DNA of 64,000 bases. It comes from Gordonia sediminis (GTDB lineage: Bacteria; Actinomycetota; Actinomycetes; Mycobacteriales; Mycobacteriaceae). How positions within the stretch are numbered: the first letter of the stretch is position 1; the number at the start of each line of letters is the position of its first letter. The notes below the pieces were generated by a model. That model saw only the letters and a program-made list of their open reading frames with translations. It was not told the origin of the DNA and made no database searches. Positions 40,527 through 49,885 of this stretch are shown one piece after another. The position numbers were made by a program, and so were the translations under genes. The DNA is taken from NCBI GenBank assembly GCA_004193205.1, contig RZUM01000001.1, forward strand, positions 455,085-519,084. Reading direction: 5' to 3'.

Positions 40527-41753
40527 TCACCTCCCCCGCCCCATCTCCCTGGCCACATTGAGTTCAGCGGCGACCCCGATCGCCTCCAGCAGGACCGGCA
40601 TGAACCGTTGCACGTCGTGGCGCTGCGGCGGCGTTTGAGCGACGTCGGGGCACCCGGCGGCGGGCTCCCCATCGGGCCAGTACTCGAGCCACTCGTGGCA
40701 GTTGCGTGCGTACCGGCGCAGCATCGGAGTGTTGGCCTTGGTGCGTCGCGCGATCGTATCGGGTGTGGTCGCGCCCGGATTCGCGGTGAATTGCCTGATC
40801 AGATCGACAAGGCCGTCGGGCATCGCCCCGTGTGGTGGCCCGAACTGGCTCGTCACCTCGGGATGGAGTTGTTCGATGATGTCGATCGCACCGCAGGCAC
40901 AGAACTCCTGCCACGCCTTCATCGCGGTCAACAGGTTGGTGGGATAGAAGGTGGTGCACTCGAGCGCGCGTACCGCGAAGACGTGGTCTTTGGTGACCAC
41001 GATCGAGATGTCGGGCCAGCGCGACGAGTGTTCGGCGATCACGGCGCCGAGCAACGCCATGTCGGGTGTGCCGTGTCCGACGATCGTGCAGAACTCGAGA
41101 CGCATCGCGTGCGGCGACACCAGGAGCTTGGTCTCGAGTTGGTTGACGTCGTCGAATCGGATCTTCCCGTCGACTATGTGGAAGTTGCGGCCCGAGGTGG
41201 AGGCCAGTGTCTCGCGAACCATGTCGAGAAGGTGATCGGCGTTGTCGGGTATCACGCCGGGAGTTGGGCTGCCCTTGAGGGTGATCACGATTTCTTTTGG
41301 CCGTGATTTCGTCGCGCGCTTGGCTTCCGGACCGAACGGATCGTGCACATGGAGAAACGACGGGTGCATGATCTCCCACACCTCGTGCAGCGCATCGACC
41401 GCCGCCGCGGCGAGGTCACCGATGCTGCGCTTACCCACCTCACGAATGATTCTGCCGGAGACCAACATTCGCCAACCCAGACGGGTAAGCGCGTCCCGCT
41501 GCGCCTGCGCCGCGGTCGCCTGCTCTGGTGGCCAGAAGTTGGTGAGTGCGATGTCGCCGATCGTGCAGCGGATCCGTCCGGCGCCGGTGACCGTGAAGAT
41601 CAGCAACGGTCGGCCGGTGTTGTCCGCTTCGCTCACCTCGACGAACTCGTCGCCTGCGAGCGTCGCCAGCCTCGCCGCGAGCCGCTCGTCGAACGCCCGC
41701 CATGCGGCGTGCACGCTTTCGTCGAATCCGGTGTCACCCTGGTCGTCGGTCAT
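40527..41753 (-). CDS. TY-Chap domain protein (long, multi-domain)
   Basis: 408 residues from the ATG at 41753 (MTDDQGDTGFDESVHAAW), chosen because GGGGAGGG precedes it by six bases; an ATG at 41780 is the alternative. The first domain (about 10-140) is the TY-Chap N-domain (FDERLAARLATLAGDEFVEV, GAGRIRCTIGDIALTNFW), shared with the short protein at 13208-13747. A second YbjN-like domain lies at about 165-300 and a C-terminal helical domain at about 310-408. Related proteins are described as chaperone-like by fold only; function is unknown. It converges with the LuxR-type gene, with 33 bp between stops. Confidence 0.75.
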   Translation of the reverse strand: MTDDQGDTGFDESVHAAWRAFDERLAARLATLAGDEFVEVSEADNTGRPLLIFTVTGAGRIRCTIGDIALTNFWPPEQATAAQAQRDALTRLGWRMLVSGRIIREVGKRSIGDLAAAAVDALHEVWEIMHPSFLHVHDPFGPEAKRATKSRPKEIVITLKGSPTPGVIPDNADHLLDMVRETLASTSGRNFHIVDGKIRFDDVNQLETKLLVSPHAMRLEFCTIVGHGTPDMALLGAVIAEHSSRWPDISIVVTKDHVFAVRALECTTFYPTNLLTAMKAWQEFCACGAIDIIEQLHPEVTSQFGPPHGAMPDGLVDLIRQFTANPGATTPDTIARRTKANTPMLRRYARNCHEWLEYWPDGEPAAGCPDVAQTPPQRHDVQRFMPVLLEAIGVAAELNVAREMGRGR

Positions 41754-41933
41754 GGCGCCCTCCCCTGTGCTGTCGGTCATCGACGATGACCGTCTGACAT
41801 GCACGGTAGGAACGATCACCGACAGCCTGCGCCGGCTGCGCGGCGGTTATCCACAGGGGTGCCGATCTCGTCGACGATCACGCCCCGGATCCGTAACGAC
41901 ACCGGTTTCCACACCGTCGCACGATGATTCTGG

Positions 41934-42821
41934 TCAGTGTTCTCGCCCGAGCGCCTTTGCCAGAGGGGCGAGCGCATCCAGGTAGATCGAGGCCAGCATC
42001 TCCGACTCGTCGGCGGCGGTGCGCATGCGGTCGGCCTCGGAGCGGTCCCACTGCGCGTCGACCTCGTTCTCGAACTCGTCGATAGCGCTGACCCGGTCGA
42101 GCCATTCCCGCTTGTCCTGTCGATGCTGAATGCTCGCCACAATCTGCTGGTACTCGGCCAGCGCGTCGAGCCGTTCGACGAGCCCGTCGAGTCGTCGAGA
42201 CAGGAGCAGGGCCTTGGCGACGTAGGTGTCGACGACCTCGTCGTCGGCGCTCAGAAATGCCGGAGCCTCACCCAGGATGTCGATCTGGTCGCGGACGTTG
42301 GCGGCCGAGGTGGTGAGCGCGGTGACTTCGGCACCGAGGTCCACGCGCACGCCGTGCCGGTCGAAGAAGTCCAGCTGCCAGGCCGGGTAGTCACTCACTC
42401 GGTCGGCGACCAGGCCCGCCGTCAGCGCGATCTGCCCCGCCGGATCGTGGCGGAACTGATCGGGGTCATCGGTACCGTCGTGGGAGTCCCGCTGCCAGCC
42501 GTCGAGCGCGAGCTGCACGTAACGGTGCGACTCGGTGGGTTCGGCTTGCTCCTGGATCGCGCGGCACCGCGACCATCGGCGGGCCCGCGCCGCCCGCAGG
42601 TCGTCGGCCAGTTGCCCGAGTGGGTCGGCCGGCTCGGCCTCGTCGTCCGTGCCGGCGCCGGTCAGCGCGGGTGGCTCCGGGGTGGACGATCCGACGCGTC
42701 GGAACAGGCCGCCGATGCCCGTCGCCAGCCACTTGACGCCATCGACGGCCATCGAGCCGACCACGACCAGCGCAACCGCGATCGCCGCCGCACAAACGAC
42801 AATCACGACAAGCTTGATCAC
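41934..42821 (-). CDS. Hypothetical single-pass membrane protein with helical cytoplasmic domain
   Basis: 295 residues from a GTG at 42821 (VIKLVVIVVCAAAIAVALVV), which places a TM helix at residues 2-22 at the very N-terminus. Longer starts add Arg/Thr-rich sequence without homology. After a Pro/Ala/Asp linker, the rest (about 60-295) is almost entirely charged helix with coiled-coil heptads, for example LLLSRRLDGLVERLDALAEY and VSAIDEFENEVDAQWDRSEA. No family was recognised. The topology suggests an anchored scaffold. No neighbours within 110 bp on the same strand. Confidence 0.62.
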   Translation of the reverse strand: MIKLVVIVVCAAAIAVALVVVGSMAVDGVKWLATGIGGLFRRVGSSTPEPPALTGAGTDDEAEPADPLGQLADDLRAARARRWSRCRAIQEQAEPTESHRYVQLALDGWQRDSHDGTDDPDQFRHDPAGQIALTAGLVADRVSDYPAWQLDFFDRHGVRVDLGAEVTALTTSAANVRDQIDILGEAPAFLSADDEVVDTYVAKALLLSRRLDGLVERLDALAEYQQIVASIQHRQDKREWLDRVSAIDEFENEVDAQWDRSEADRMRTAADESEMLASIYLDALAPLAKALGREH

Positions 42822-43216
42822 TATCCCAGTACAGCACGATCCGCGACCCAATCGAGTCGTGGAAGCGACGCAGGCGGGGACTGTGAACGTCGCCCACGGC
42901 GGCCGGATGCGCGCGGTGACGTCGGTGCCGGCCGGCGCTTCATCAACAGTGACGGGACCGTCGAACCATCCCCTCACTCATCCCATAAATGAGGGTAAGT
43001 TGCCTGCGTGCCCTCAGTTATGGTGGGCGTTCAACGCCCACAGCGCCCAGATGCAGAGCCCGGTGAGCATCTTGAGGACGCCGCAACACGCGGCGTTCTG
43101 CCGAAGTCTTCGCGGTGACCCAGCGGGCGATTGCCTCGGCCTTAACAGTGATCATGAAAACGAACGACTCCAGCGGCATCATCGGCACTGCCATCCGTTG
43201 GCTGTTGGATCTCGTG
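42822..43216. other. Gene-poor gap with a 9-bp stem hairpin
   Basis: About 395 bp without an accepted gene. At 43023-43041 the arms GTGGGCGTT and AACGCCCAC are exact complements around one base, a tight hairpin. On the reverse strand a hydrophobic tail (KMLTGLCIWALWALNAHHN, ending near 43017) could be the end of a lost membrane protein whose upstream part is not open. Otherwise nothing was recognised. Confidence 0.35.
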
Positions 43217-43630
43217 TTACATGACCAGACGTTCAACCGGTTGTCCGGTAATGCCCGCGATGAGGTCGAAGTCCTTGTCAATGTGGAGGACCGAATGCCC
43301 GGCAAGTTCAGCGGAAGCAGCGATGAGCAGATCCGGAATCGACGGCGCCCGATGGTGCCCCAACTCAGCGAGACGCAATTGAACATCGAGTGCCCTGTCC
43401 TCGATCGCCGGTGTGAGGTACTCGACGGGCATCATCGAGAGTGGAGGCTTGTGCAATCCTGCGCGGGCATCGTGTGCATTTCGGGCTGAGTAGCCGACTT
43501 CGAGCCGGGTCATCGTCGTGACAAACACGAGCCCTCGTTCGATTCGCGCCGCCCATTCATGCGCATCAGGGCTAGAACCAAGGCGCACCAGCGCCGACTT
43601 GTCGATCACCCATGAATTGGTCACTGCCAC
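43217..43630 (-). CDS. vapC: VapC-type PIN-domain toxin
   Basis: A 137-residue PIN-domain protein with all expected acidic residues: Asp10 (SWVIDKSAL), Glu44 ([10 protein letters not shown]), Asp100 ([12 protein letters not shown]) and Asp118/Asp120 ([10 protein letters not shown]). PIN toxins are Mg2+-dependent RNases that usually cut tRNA or rRNA. It overlaps the upstream vapB gene by 10 bp, the usual VapBC arrangement, so toxin and antitoxin are translationally linked. All visible active-site residues are intact, unlike the other toxin-antitoxin loci in this window. Confidence 0.92.
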   Translation of the reverse strand: MAVTNSWVIDKSALVRLGSSPDAHEWAARIERGLVFVTTMTRLEVGYSARNAHDARAGLHKPPLSMMPVEYLTPAIEDRALDVQLRLAELGHHRAPSIPDLLIAASAELAGHSVLHIDKDFDLIAGITGQPVERLVM

Positions 43631-43842
43631 GCCCGCGACATCAGTTCGTCTTCCGCAAGCCCCGCGAATCTGGTGGCGAAGGATCGCAGATCGTCCACGG
43701 TAACCGGCGCATCGTCTGCTCGGGCATCCTGCGTGAGCCGACGGCGAAGATACTGTGTACGAGAAAGCCCCAAGCGCGCTGCGCGAGCGTCAATCGCGGC
43801 GAGCACGTCGTCGGGGACGTCCCGGATCAGAATATCGCTCAT
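43621..43842 (-). CDS. vapB: VapB-type antitoxin (ribbon-helix-helix)
   Basis: 73 residues from the ATG at 43842 ([20 protein letters not shown]), preceded by AAAGGGGTAGCC. The N-terminal [20 protein letters not shown] with [13 protein letters not shown] is a ribbon-helix-helix DNA-binding domain, followed by a C-terminal toxin-binding tail ([15 protein letters not shown]). It neutralises VapC and represses its own operon. The upstream sequence carries an AT-rich GATATC element near 43862, the likely promoter/operator. Confidence 0.9.
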   Translation of the reverse strand: MSDILIRDVPDDVLAAIDARAARLGLSRTQYLRRRLTQDARADDAPVTVDDLRSFATRFAGLAEDELMSRAWQ

Positions 43843-44114
43843 GGCTACCCCTTTCACCTGGTGATATCTTACGCTATCGGGAGGTGGCCGGATAGGCGGA
43901 CGGGAGTGGCCCCCGGTATATCTTGCACCGACGATCCGAGCGCCGACCTCGTCCGTGTCGGCACTGAGTGCTTTCGCGGATTCACCACCAGCCGGCTCGC
44001 ACTGTTCCGCCTCAACTTCGACCCGATCTCCCCGCGCCCATCCACTCCAACGACGGGCATTGTTTTGCACAGCATCGAATTTCCGCCGGTCGTAACCGCA
44101 TGGGACCCGCCTTC

Positions 44115-47100
44115 CTACGCCAGCATCTCCCGAATATCCTCGGCATCCAACGCGGTACCGAACAGCTCACCCTCGTCGACGACCGCGTCGAACAACGCCC
44201 GTTTGCGGTCCTGCAGACGCACCACCCGTTCTTCGATGGTGTCCGCGGACACCAGCCGATAGACGTTGACCGGACGCTGCTGCCCAATGCGGTGCGCCCG
44301 GTCGACGGCCTGCGCTTCGGCGGCCGGGTTCCACCACGGATCGCACACGAAGCAGTAGTCGGCCTCGGTCAGATTCAGTCCGAACCCGCCGGCCTTGAGG
44401 CTGATCAGGAACACCTGGGTGGCGCCGGAGGTGAAGCGGCGGATCGCGGCGTCTCGCTGTTTCGCCGTCATCGACCCGTCGAGATAGCTATACGGGATAC
44501 CCGCCGCGTCGAGGTGGGCCCGCACGATGTCGAGGAACCCGGTGAACTGGCTGAACACCAACGAACTGTGCCCCTCGTCGACCAGCGCGGGCAGCTGCTC
44601 GGCCAGATAGTCCACCTTGGCCGAGTTCACCGCGTTGTGCGAGGAATCCACCAACGCCGCATGCAAACTCAACTGCCGCAACATACTCAGCGAGCGGAAC
44701 ACCTGAAAACGGTTCTTCTCCCAATCCCCCAACAGGCCCAGCACCTTTTGCCGCTCCCGGGCCAGGCGGGTGTCGTAGATCTTGCGGTGCCTCGACGACA
44801 AATCCAGCACCATCGCCTGCTCCTGCTTCGGCGGCAGATCGACCGCCACCTGTTCCTTCGTCCGCCGCAGCATCACCGGCTTGATCCGCCGGCGCAGCGT
44901 GGCCAGCCGATCCGGAGCCGCCCCGGACTCGATGGGCTTGCGGAAGTAGTCGGTGAACGCCGTCGGCGACGCGAACAGACCGGGCGCGGTCACCGACAAC
45001 AGCGACCACAACTCCATCAGATTGTTCTCCATCGGCGTCCCGGTGATGGCCAGCTTGAACGGCGCATCCAGACGCCGGGCGCACTGGTGGGTCTTGCCCG
45101 TGTGGTTCTTGATGAACTGCGCCTCGTCGAAGATCGCCCCGTCCCACACGTAGGTGTCGAAGTCGTCGAACAGCAACCGCAACAACGTGTACGAGGTGAC
45201 CACGATGTGCGCGCCGTCGACCTGCTCGGCGACCGAGAGACCGCTGCGGGCCTCGGTCGCGGTGATCGCCGCGACCCGCAGCCCGGGCACGAACTTGCCG
45301 CCCTCGGCCACCCAGTTCGGCACCACACTGGTCGGCGCCACCACCAGAAAGCGGGTGGCGCGATTCGCGTCGACGGCCCGCGCCACCAACGCCAGGGTCT
45401 GCACCGTCTTCCCCAACCCCATGTCATCGGCGAGGATCCCGCCGAGCCCGTTCTTCCACAGGAACGTCAACCAGTTCAGACCGTCATGCTGGTAGTCACG
45501 CAAGTCCGCCTTCAGCCGGCGTGACGGCTTCACCGGCCGCGGCGGGGTGGCCGTCGCCAACCGCGCCATACGCGTGCGCCACTGTGCCAGCTGTTTGTCG
45601 ACCACGCCGAGGGCGAGCAGTTCCTCCCAGAAGGTGGCGTTGAGGCTGTGCTTGCTGACCCGTCCGGAGTCGATCTCACCCAACGAGCGGGCCTCGGCCA
45701 GCAGGTCGGCGAGCTTACGCAGTTCCGGGGTGTCCAGTGCGAAGTACTCGTTGTTCGGTAGGAGCATATGGGTTGCGCCGGAAGACAGTTCGGTGATCAG
45801 ATCGCTGATGGGAACCTCGACATCGCCGACCGTGACAACGACAGCGAGTCCGAACCAGTCGTTGCCGATGTCATCGGCGGCGCTGAAGGCGATCTCCGGG
45901 ATGTGTCCGGCACGACGGAACTCGTCGGCACACTGGTAGTCGACACGGATATCGGGATGTTCGCGCAGGTCCGGCAGGAGTTCACCGCAGATCACGGCCA
46001 CCTCCGGCCGCGACAGCGTGATCGATTGGCGCAAGACAGTGACCGATGCGCCGGCCAATGCCTCGGCCGGGTTCTCTGCGTCTCGAAGTTCGCTGATGGC
46101 GTCGCGGAGATCCTGGGTGTGCTGCGACTCGTCCCCCGTACTGCTGAGATCTTGGGTGGCCGTGTGCTGACGCTGGGTCCCCGTACTGCTGAGATCTTGG
46201 GTGGGGGTGTGCTGATGCTCGGTCCCCGTACTGCTGAGATCTTGGGTGGGGGTGTGCTGATGCTCGGTCCCCGTACTGCTGGTCGAGTAGCCGTGCGAGC
46301 CTGCGAGCCCGGCGTATCGAGGCCACTGAGTGGCCTGCTGAAACCAGCTACTGCAATGCTGCGCAAGGATTCTCATCTCCGGCAGCACTCGCGACCACAG
46401 CTCATACTCCGCCTCAGCATCGCGATAGGGCGTCGTCCCGAGCGGCTGCGACGGGTCGAACACCACGTTCACGTCGTTGATGCGGTAGCCGAGACTCCAG
46501 TAGTAGCGCCCACCGGAGTCCGAGTCGGTGAGCGTGAGCACCGCCTCGGGACCCTCGATCGTGGGCGCGGCGAGCAGGCCGTCGGCGACCTGCACGGTGC
46601 GTCGGCGGGCGAGGCGAGGCAGCGCCTCGAGGGAGAACTCGGGCAGATCTGCGGTCGGGATGATGATGTCGCCACCGCTGCGCAGTGTCTGCATCTCGTC
46701 GCGCCGAATCTGTCGATCCAGAGGAGCGAGCGTGAGCGCGCCGTCGTCGACGGCCCACAAGCCGTGCGCCTCCGGACTTCCGATGAAGTCGACCGACCGC
46801 GGGTCGAGCGCGGTGCCATCCACGATGAGTTCGTTGGCGATGCGCGCACCGTCGGTGTGCTCGGTGATCGCGTAGTGCAGCGACGCCGGTCCGAACCGGA
46901 TCGTCGTCGAACGTAAGGACACAGGGTCGGCGATCAGCGTCACTCCATCGGCGACGGCATCCGACAGCAACCGCCAGACTGCCCGTGGCGGTGCGGCCAG
47001 CGAGATGGTGTCGGCGGTCATCGCATAGGTGCTGCCCACCAGCAGACGTTGAATGGCGCGCAGCGCGGCGTGCTGCGACTGATCGGCCGACCCACGACGA

Positions 47101-47708
47101 CCCACTGCGATGTCCCGCCAGGACGCCCCCGTCTTGATCCAGTTCTCTCGCGCACCCATGATCATCGGCCGCAGCGTCAGCGAACCCCGCGGCGAGAACC
47201 GCGTCGGCGCCGACAGCCCGACGGCGAGTGCCAGAGGTTTGACCGATGGTGCGGTTGCCTCTTCGGCGGGATCGTCGAGGATCGACGCGACGGCCGATCG
47301 CCACGACGGCGGTGCCGGGGCGGGCGCTTGCGTGGGCGGCACGACCGACTGCACCAGTGAAAGCCCTGGGAGAGATTGCGGTTCGGCCGACGGGCGGGCC
47401 GGACCACTCTGCCCTGCCGCCGTGATCAGCAGTGCCGCCACGTGCTTGCAGAATGTCTGCATCGGACAGGTGCACACGGTGAGTTCGATGTGCGAGAGTG
47501 CGGGCGAGCCGCGGAAGCGGACCTGTTGTCGGTAGCGTTGGTTGCCGCTGCCCCGGCAGGTTCCGGTGAGGACGGACGCGTCGCTGGACCAGGCATGGTC
47601 GAGGACCCTGCCATGGCGGGCATAATCACGCCCGCGCGCTACCGTGGTGCGCCCGAACGCCCGGCTCAACTCGGGGCTGGAGACTTCGAGGGAAGCAATG
47701 CTGCTCAC
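44115..47708 (-). CDS. SNF2-family helicase with N-terminal SWIM zinc finger
   Basis: 1197 residues from a GTG at 47708 (VSSIASLEVSSPELSRAFG); an in-frame extension to 47789 is unsupported. An N-terminal SWIM zinc site (Cys79-x-Cys81 ... Cys87-x-His89, CTCPMQTFCKHVA) is followed by a long middle region and a SNF2 ATPase core with GGILADDMGLGKTVQTLALV, the DEAQ box (FDEAQFIKNH) and the C-terminal helicase lobe (SLVFSQFTGFLDIV, QVFLISLKAGGFGLNLTEAD, DRAHRIGQQRPVNVYRL). Such proteins remodel nucleoprotein or aid repair and transcription. Residues about 460-525 hold an insertion made of a REP-like sequence and a 15-residue tandem repeat, absent from typical homologues. The reading frame stays open through it. 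Confidence 0.92.
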   Translation of the reverse strand: MSSIASLEVSSPELSRAFGRTTVARGRDYARHGRVLDHAWSSDASVLTGTCRGSGNQRYRQQVRFRGSPALSHIELTVCTCPMQTFCKHVAALLITAAGQSGPARPSAEPQSLPGLSLVQSVVPPTQAPAPAPPSWRSAVASILDDPAEEATAPSVKPLALAVGLSAPTRFSPRGSLTLRPMIMGARENWIKTGASWRDIAVGRRGSADQSQHAALRAIQRLLVGSTYAMTADTISLAAPPRAVWRLLSDAVADGVTLIADPVSLRSTTIRFGPASLHYAITEHTDGARIANELIVDGTALDPRSVDFIGSPEAHGLWAVDDGALTLAPLDRQIRRDEMQTLRSGGDIIIPTADLPEFSLEALPRLARRRTVQVADGLLAAPTIEGPEAVLTLTDSDSGGRYYWSLGYRINDVNVVFDPSQPLGTTPYRDAEAEYELWSRVLPEMRILAQHCSSWFQQATQWPRYAGLAGSHGYSTSSTGTEHQHTPTQDLSSTGTEHQHTPTQDLSSTGTQRQHTATQDLSSTGDESQHTQDLRDAISELRDAENPAEALAGASVTVLRQSITLSRPEVAVICGELLPDLREHPDIRVDYQCADEFRRAGHIPEIAFSAADDIGNDWFGLAVVVTVGDVEVPISDLITELSSGATHMLLPNNEYFALDTPELRKLADLLAEARSLGEIDSGRVSKHSLNATFWEELLALGVVDKQLAQWRTRMARLATATPPRPVKPSRRLKADLRDYQHDGLNWLTFLWKNGLGGILADDMGLGKTVQTLALVARAVDANRATRFLVVAPTSVVPNWVAEGGKFVPGLRVAAITATEARSGLSVAEQVDGAHIVVTSYTLLRLLFDDFDTYVWDGAIFDEAQFIKNHTGKTHQCARRLDAPFKLAITGTPMENNLMELWSLLSVTAPGLFASPTAFTDYFRKPIESGAAPDRLATLRRRIKPVMLRRTKEQVAVDLPPKQEQAMVLDLSSRHRKIYDTRLARERQKVLGLLGDWEKNRFQVFRSLSMLRQLSLHAALVDSSHNAVNSAKVDYLAEQLPALVDEGHSSLVFSQFTGFLDIVRAHLDAAGIPYSYLDGSMTAKQRDAAIRRFTSGATQVFLISLKAGGFGLNLTEADYCFVCDPWWNPAAEAQAVDRAHRIGQQRPVNVYRLVSADTIEERVVRLQDRKRALFDAVVDEGELFGTALDAEDIREMLA
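46134..46279 (-). repeat. 45-bp minisatellite inside the SNF2 gene
   Basis: Three full 45-bp units (46134-46178, 46179-46223, 46224-46268) and a partial fourth share CCCCGTACTGCTGAGATCTT. Because 45 is divisible by three the frame is kept, encoding a 15-residue unit of the type EHQHTPTQDLSSTGT. The two central units are near identical, a sign of recent expansion; the outer unit has diverged. Number of copies is likely to vary between strains. Confidence 0.9.
46278..46326 (-). repeat. REP-like element inserted in the SNF2 coding sequence
   Basis: GCTGGTCGAGTAGCCGTGCG and the following GTATCGAGGCCAC belong to the same repeat type as the reverse complement of 47833-47881 (GCTGATCGAGTAGGCGACGA ... 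GTATCGAGATCACC). The element is in frame and read through as part of the helicase, next to the 45-bp tandem repeat. Elements with TGGTCGAGTAG and GTATCGAG ends are frequent intergenic repeats in related actinobacteria; a coding location is unusual. Confidence 0.65.
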
Positions 47709-47832
47709 GGGTCCAGACAGTACGTTCGCCCACCGACAACTTTCGGTAGCGGATCGTTGCGCCACATCGCCGATGTCGCCGCCGATCACTTCATCGGCGG
47801 CGGCATCGGTGGTGTTCCCTCCTCAGCTCAGG

Positions 47833-47937
47833 TGATCTCGATACGGCTCCTCACTTCGTTCGTCGCCTACTCGATCAGCGGGGGAGGTCGCCCACTCGAT
47901 CAGCGGGGAAGGTCGCCTACTCGATCAGCGGGAAGCG
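47833..47937. repeat. REP-like element followed by three 25-bp tandem repeats
   Basis: A REP-like unit (GATCTCGATACGGCTCCTCA ... CGCCTACTCGATCAGC) runs into three adjacent 25-bp copies of TCGCCTACTCGATCAGCGGG plus 5 bp, at 47863-47887, 47888-47912 and 47913-47937. The last copy ends at the stop codon of the alkylsulfatase gene. There are no spacers, so it is not a CRISPR array. It probably marks the transcript end of that operon. Confidence 0.85.
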
Positions 47938-49848
47938 TCAGGGGGTGACGACGTTGAACGACTTGCTGAACGTGTCGAGGAGAGCGAACAGGTCGTAGGC
48001 CAGTTCCTCGTCGCCGGACAAGTCGACCATGCCGGCGGACACCGCGTCGGCGAGCTGCACGGCGCCGAGGGCCAATCCGGTCAGCGCTGCCTTGGGTAGC
48101 CGCACCGTGGCGTCGGCGTCGGTCGTCGAATCCGCGGGTGTGCAATTGAGCACCCCGTGGGTCAGCTCGGCGCGGCGGTATTCGCCGGTGTCGGAGATAT
48201 TCAGCAGCAGAACGAAGTTGCGTCCGCTGGCCTTCGGTCCGTTGACGCGGATGGCCATGTAGTCGAGGAGCATGTCGACGGTCATCGCGCCGACGACCTC
48301 GCTGCCGTTCAACGCCGCCTCGTCGCTGCGCACTCCTTCCCGCAGGTCCTGCGCACCGGTCAGGTAGAAGTTGCGCCACGGCGCCGACTCGCTCTGGTAG
48401 CCGAGTTGCTCCAGCGCATCGGCCTGCAGTTCGCGGGCCTCGACATTGTCCGGGTCGGCGAACACCACATGATTGACCACCTGCGCCACCCACCGGTAGT
48501 CGCCGTCGTCGAAAGACTTGCGCGCCTTGCGAAGAACCTCGTCGGCACCGCCCATGAACTCGAGATAGCGTCGGCCGGACTCGACCGGGGTATGCGGGTG
48601 CAGGGTGGCCGGGTTGCCGTCGAACCAGCCCAGGTAGCGCTGGTAGACGCCCTTGACGTTGTGGTTGAGCGATCCGTAGTAGCCGCGGGCCGTCCAGGAG
48701 GTGTCGAGACCTTCAGGGAGCTCGATCATCTCGGCGATCTCCACCATCGTGTGGCCGTGCGCGGCCAACCGCAGCGTCTCGTCGTGGATGTAGCGGTAGA
48801 GGTCACGGTGCTCGGCGAGCAGATCGGAGATCGCGTCGGAGCCCCACACCGGCCACTGGTGGCAGATGAACATCACGTCGGAGATGGCGCCGTACCGCTG
48901 CAGCGCCTCGTCGAGGTAACGGCTCCATCCCAGGGAATCGCGGACCTGCGCGCCGCGCAGGGTGTAGAGGTTGTGCATGTGGTGAGACACGTTCTCGGCC
49001 ATGCACAATGCCCGCATGTCGGGCAGATAGAAGTGCATCTCGGCCGGCGCCTCGGAGTCCGGGGTGTACTGGAACTCGAACCGGACACCGTCGAGCACGA
49101 GTTCCTGGCCGCTCGCGGAGACGATGTCGGTGGGCTGCATCAGGCTCATCTGCCCGCCGGACAGCGCGATGCCGAGACCGGTGGAGACCACACCGGCGCC
49201 GTTGACCGGCACGTTCTGTCCGTACATGTACTGCGCCCGCCGCATCATGGCGTTGCCGGCGTACACGTTCTCGCTGACGGCGTGCTCCAGGAATCCGAGC
49301 GGCGCCACGATCCGGACCGCGCCGCCGGCTACGTCGTCGTCGGAGATGATGCCCTTCACGCCGCCGAAATGATCGGCGTGACTGTGGGTGTAGATGACCG
49401 CGCGAATCGGCTTGTCCCCCAGGTGTTCGTACGCCAACTCCATGGCTGCGCGGGCGCATTCGACGGAGGTGAGCGGATCGATCACGACATAGCCGGTGTC
49501 ACCTTCGATGATCGTCATGTTCGAGATGTCGAAGCCGCGGACTTGGAAGATGTGATCGGCGACCTTGAAAAGACCGTGGGCGGTGTGCAACTGGGACATC
49601 CGCCAGAGGCTGGGGTTGACCGTGTCCGGAGCGTCGTCCTGCAGGAAGGCGAATCGTTCCAGGTCCCACACGACGCGGCCGGTATCGTCGGTGATCACCA
49701 TCGGATCGAGGGTGGCGATGAAGCCGCGATGGGCGTCGTCGAAGGCACGACGATCCTCGAAGGGCAGAGCCGCGAGAACTGTCTGGTTGGCGGCGGTAGT
49801 GTGGGCGGTGGCGGGTTTGGCGTTGGTGGACAAGGGTTTTCCGTTCAT
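47938..49848 (-). CDS. Alkylsulfatase, SdsA type (zinc, metallo-beta-lactamase fold)
   Basis: 636 residues, the usual SdsA1 length. The metal motif THSHADHFGG (His155, His157, Asp159, His160) lies in an N-terminal metallo-beta-lactamase domain, with further ligands in MAENVSHHMHN and CHQWPVWG. An alkylsulfatase dimerisation domain follows at about 395-530 and an SCP2-like C-terminal domain at about 540-636. Type III sulfatases release inverted-configuration alcohols and sulfate from primary alkyl sulfates such as SDS, without formylglycine. No signal peptide is seen, unlike secreted SdsA1, so it is probably cytosolic. It follows an MFS transporter gene by 37 bp on the same strand, with a PucR-like regulator divergent beyond it. 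Confidence 0.92.
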   Translation of the reverse strand: MNGKPLSTNAKPATAHTTAANQTVLAALPFEDRRAFDDAHRGFIATLDPMVITDDTGRVVWDLERFAFLQDDAPDTVNPSLWRMSQLHTAHGLFKVADHIFQVRGFDISNMTIIEGDTGYVVIDPLTSVECARAAMELAYEHLGDKPIRAVIYTHSHADHFGGVKGIISDDDVAGGAVRIVAPLGFLEHAVSENVYAGNAMMRRAQYMYGQNVPVNGAGVVSTGLGIALSGGQMSLMQPTDIVSASGQELVLDGVRFEFQYTPDSEAPAEMHFYLPDMRALCMAENVSHHMHNLYTLRGAQVRDSLGWSRYLDEALQRYGAISDVMFICHQWPVWGSDAISDLLAEHRDLYRYIHDETLRLAAHGHTMVEIAEMIELPEGLDTSWTARGYYGSLNHNVKGVYQRYLGWFDGNPATLHPHTPVESGRRYLEFMGGADEVLRKARKSFDDGDYRWVAQVVNHVVFADPDNVEARELQADALEQLGYQSESAPWRNFYLTGAQDLREGVRSDEAALNGSEVVGAMTVDMLLDYMAIRVNGPKASGRNFVLLLNISDTGEYRRAELTHGVLNCTPADSTTDADATVRLPKAALTGLALGAVQLADAVSAGMVDLSGDEELAYDLFALLDTFSKSFNVVTP

Positions 49849-49885
49849 GTTCAGGGATGGTGGACGTTGGATGAGGAGGGTGCGA

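Noticed and set aside
42980-43216. Possible small membrane protein ending in ALWALNAHHN on the reverse strand
   Set aside because: Only the hydrophobic tail is open; no start, ribosome site or family support, so it is noted in the intergenic entry and not called as a gene.
43968-45524. Long forward open frame opposite the SNF2 helicase
   Set aside because: His/Arg/Gln-rich shadow sequence without domain motifs; the helicase motifs on the reverse strand are decisive.
46134-46279. 45-bp repeats, considered as CRISPR or as an assembly artefact
   Set aside because: No spacers; units keep the reading frame and show diverged copies, which an assembly stutter would not.
47863-47937. Short array of regularly repeated units, considered as CRISPR
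   Set aside because: The 25-bp units are directly adjacent with no spacers, and no cas genes are present.
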